34,800 bases of DNA from Thermotoga sp. (GTDB lineage Bacteria > Bipolaricaulota > Bipolaricaulia > Bipolaricaulales > Bipolaricaulaceae), in contig DYGJ01000005.1 of NCBI GenBank assembly GCA_020724765.1, forward strand, positions 1 through 34,800, read 5' to 3'. The notes under the pieces were generated by a model. The model saw only the letters and a program-made list of their open reading frames with translations, made no database searches and was not told the origin of the DNA. Both the position numbers and the translations under genes were made by a program. This document shows, piece after piece, positions 33,429 to 34,800 of this stretch; the first letter of the stretch is position 1, and every line of letters starts with the position of its first letter.

Positions 33429-34610
33429 ATGAAACTTCGTACAGTTCGCGATCTTGTTCCTCGTGGCCTGAAGATCCTCCTGCGGGTTGACCTCAACGTT
33501 CCCCTCTCCGCGGGGCGCGTTACTGACGACAACCGCATTCGATCCATCATCCCCACCGTGCAGTGGCTTGTCGAGCGCGAAGCCCGGGTCGCGGTCCTCT
33601 CCCACCTCGGCCGCCCCGATGGCGCGGTCCTGGACGCGCTGCGCATGGGACCTGTAGCGACCCGGTTGGCAGAACTCCTGGGGAAGGACGTTCCTGCTCT
33701 GATGGACTGTGTGGGCCCTGACGTCGCTCATGGAGTGGACGGTCTCGCTCCAGGAGGGGTCGTTGTGCTGGAGAACGTGCGGTTCTACGCCGAGGAGGAG
33801 CAGAACGAATCTGGCTTCGCGCGGAAGCTCTCTTCTCCGTTCGACGCGTTTGTGAACGACGCGTTCGCCACCGCCCACCGCGCCCACGCGTCCACGGTCG
33901 GGGTGACTCGGTTCCTCCCCTCATACGCGGGGCTGCTCATGGAGCGCGAGGTGGAGGTCCTGTCCGGGATCCGTGACAACCCGCGCCGCCCCTGCTACAT
34001 CCTCGTGGGTGGGAAGAAGGCGAAGGACAAGCTGGGCGTGCTCACCGACCTCTTGCCCCGGGTGGACGGGTTCCTCGTGGGTGGAGGGGTGGCGTTCACG
34101 TTTCTCGCCGCACAGGGGCACAAGGTGGGTGCGTCGGTGGTAGACGCGAATCTCGTTGGTACCCTCCGCGATCTGCTGCGCAAGGCGAAGGAAGGGGGCC
34201 GAGAGATCCTTCTTCCCGAGGACGTCGTTGTGGCCCTCGAGCTCAAGGCGGGGGCGGAGACGAGGATCGTCCCCGCGGATGCGATCCCAGAGGGATGGAT
34301 GGGCCTCGACATCGGGCCAGCCACGGTGAAGCGGTTCGCCGCGGTAGTGAAAGGCGCGGGGACGGTGGTGTGGGCGGGTCCGCTCGGCGCGTTCGAGCAC
34401 CCGCCGTTTGGCGAGGGAACCGCCGCGGTTGCTCAGGCCCTCGTCTCTTCCACGGCGTTCACCGTGGTCGGGGGTGGCGAGACCGGCGAGGCTGTGGAAA
34501 AGCTGGGCTTTGCCAAGCGATTCGGGTACGTTTCAACCGGCGGCGGGGCGACCCTCGACTTCCTGCGCGGGAAGTCCATGCCGGCGTTGGAGGTCCTCCG
34601 GATCGGTTGA
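33429..34610 (+). CDS. pgk: Phosphoglycerate kinase
   Basis: LRVDLNVPLSAGRVTDDNRI, LSHLGRPDG, ENVRFYAEEEQNE, FVNDAFATAHRAHAST, GGGETGEAVEKLGFAKRFGYVSTGGGATLDFL. Confidence 0.97.
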   Translation: MKLRTVRDLVPRGLKILLRVDLNVPLSAGRVTDDNRIRSIIPTVQWLVEREARVAVLSHLGRPDGAVLDALRMGPVATRLAELLGKDVPALMDCVGPDVAHGVDGLAPGGVVVLENVRFYAEEEQNESGFARKLSSPFDAFVNDAFATAHRAHASTVGVTRFLPSYAGLLMEREVEVLSGIRDNPRRPCYILVGGKKAKDKLGVLTDLLPRVDGFLVGGGVAFTFLAAQGHKVGASVVDANLVGTLRDLLRKAKEGGREILLPEDVVVALELKAGAETRIVPADAIPEGWMGLDIGPATVKRFAAVVKGAGTVVWAGPLGAFEHPPFGEGTAAVAQALVSSTAFTVVGGGETGEAVEKLGFAKRFGYVSTGGGATLDFLRGKSMPALEVLRIG

Positions 34611-34665
34611 CCTCACCCTCATGAGTGCAGCGCTGCGCCCCCTTCCTGGAAACCCTGGAGGCGCT

Positions 34666-34737
34666 ATCGTAGCGTCAGGGTTCATCTCCTGACGTCTTTC
34701 GGGTCTCGTCGCACACAAGGTGCGACGCTACAGAACC
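34666..34737. repeat. Dispersed palindromic repeat pair downstream of pgk
   Basis: GTAGCGTCAGG...CCTGACG followed by CGTCGCAC-ACAAG-GTGCGACG-CTACAGAACCGAG. Confidence 0.85.
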
Positions 34738-34800
34738 GAGCTGTTGTAACAAACTATGAGGATGTCAAGGGTACGTAGGGCCGGTTATCCCTCCAGATGG

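Noticed and set aside
1-34800. tRNA, rRNA, tmRNA, prophage or transposase genes
   Set aside because: I looked for characteristic sequences (including tmRNA near smpB and transposase motifs near the repeats) and saw none I could support; a covariance-model scan would be needed to exclude small RNAs.

Overview
The window appears to be one contig segment of a GC-rich bacterial chromosome. My lineage guess, from gene content and repeat style only and at low confidence, is an uncultured Wood-Ljungdahl-capable lineage such as Acetothermia/Bipolaricaulota. Contents from left to right: (i) a compact dcw cell-wall/division cluster (murD 3' end, ftsW, murG, murC, murB, ftsQ-like, ftsA, ftsZ); (ii) a repeat-rich intergenic region and nadE; (iii) an accessory island of four consecutive + strand, probably exported proteins (about 10.8-17.7 kb). 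These include a serpin and a DUF922-like protein with an HExxH motif. The serpin and DUF922-like protein share an N-terminal 'SGTW..SCVP' module, and three of the four proteins share a 'GxTDDxGxF...VPGY...LGxV' module; (iv) a HycI-type hydrogenase maturation protease, a Crp/Fnr regulator and a DUF502 protein; (v) a C1/acetate block (acs, an OFA-type MFS transporter, folD, fhs, and a fused NDP-forming acyl-CoA synthetase-GNAT protein); (vi) housekeeping genes (rpiA, prfA, smpB, DUF151 bifunctional nuclease, a LolA/RseB-like exported protein, pgk). Almost every large intergenic gap carries members of dispersed palindromic repeat families (GTAGCGTCG.../CGTCGGGCATGAAGCCCGACG, and a longer composite unit near 10.1-10.5 kb and 18.15-18.5 kb). 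The best candidate for something undescribed is the modular secreted serpin/HExxH-protein cluster. The repeat mosaic is second.
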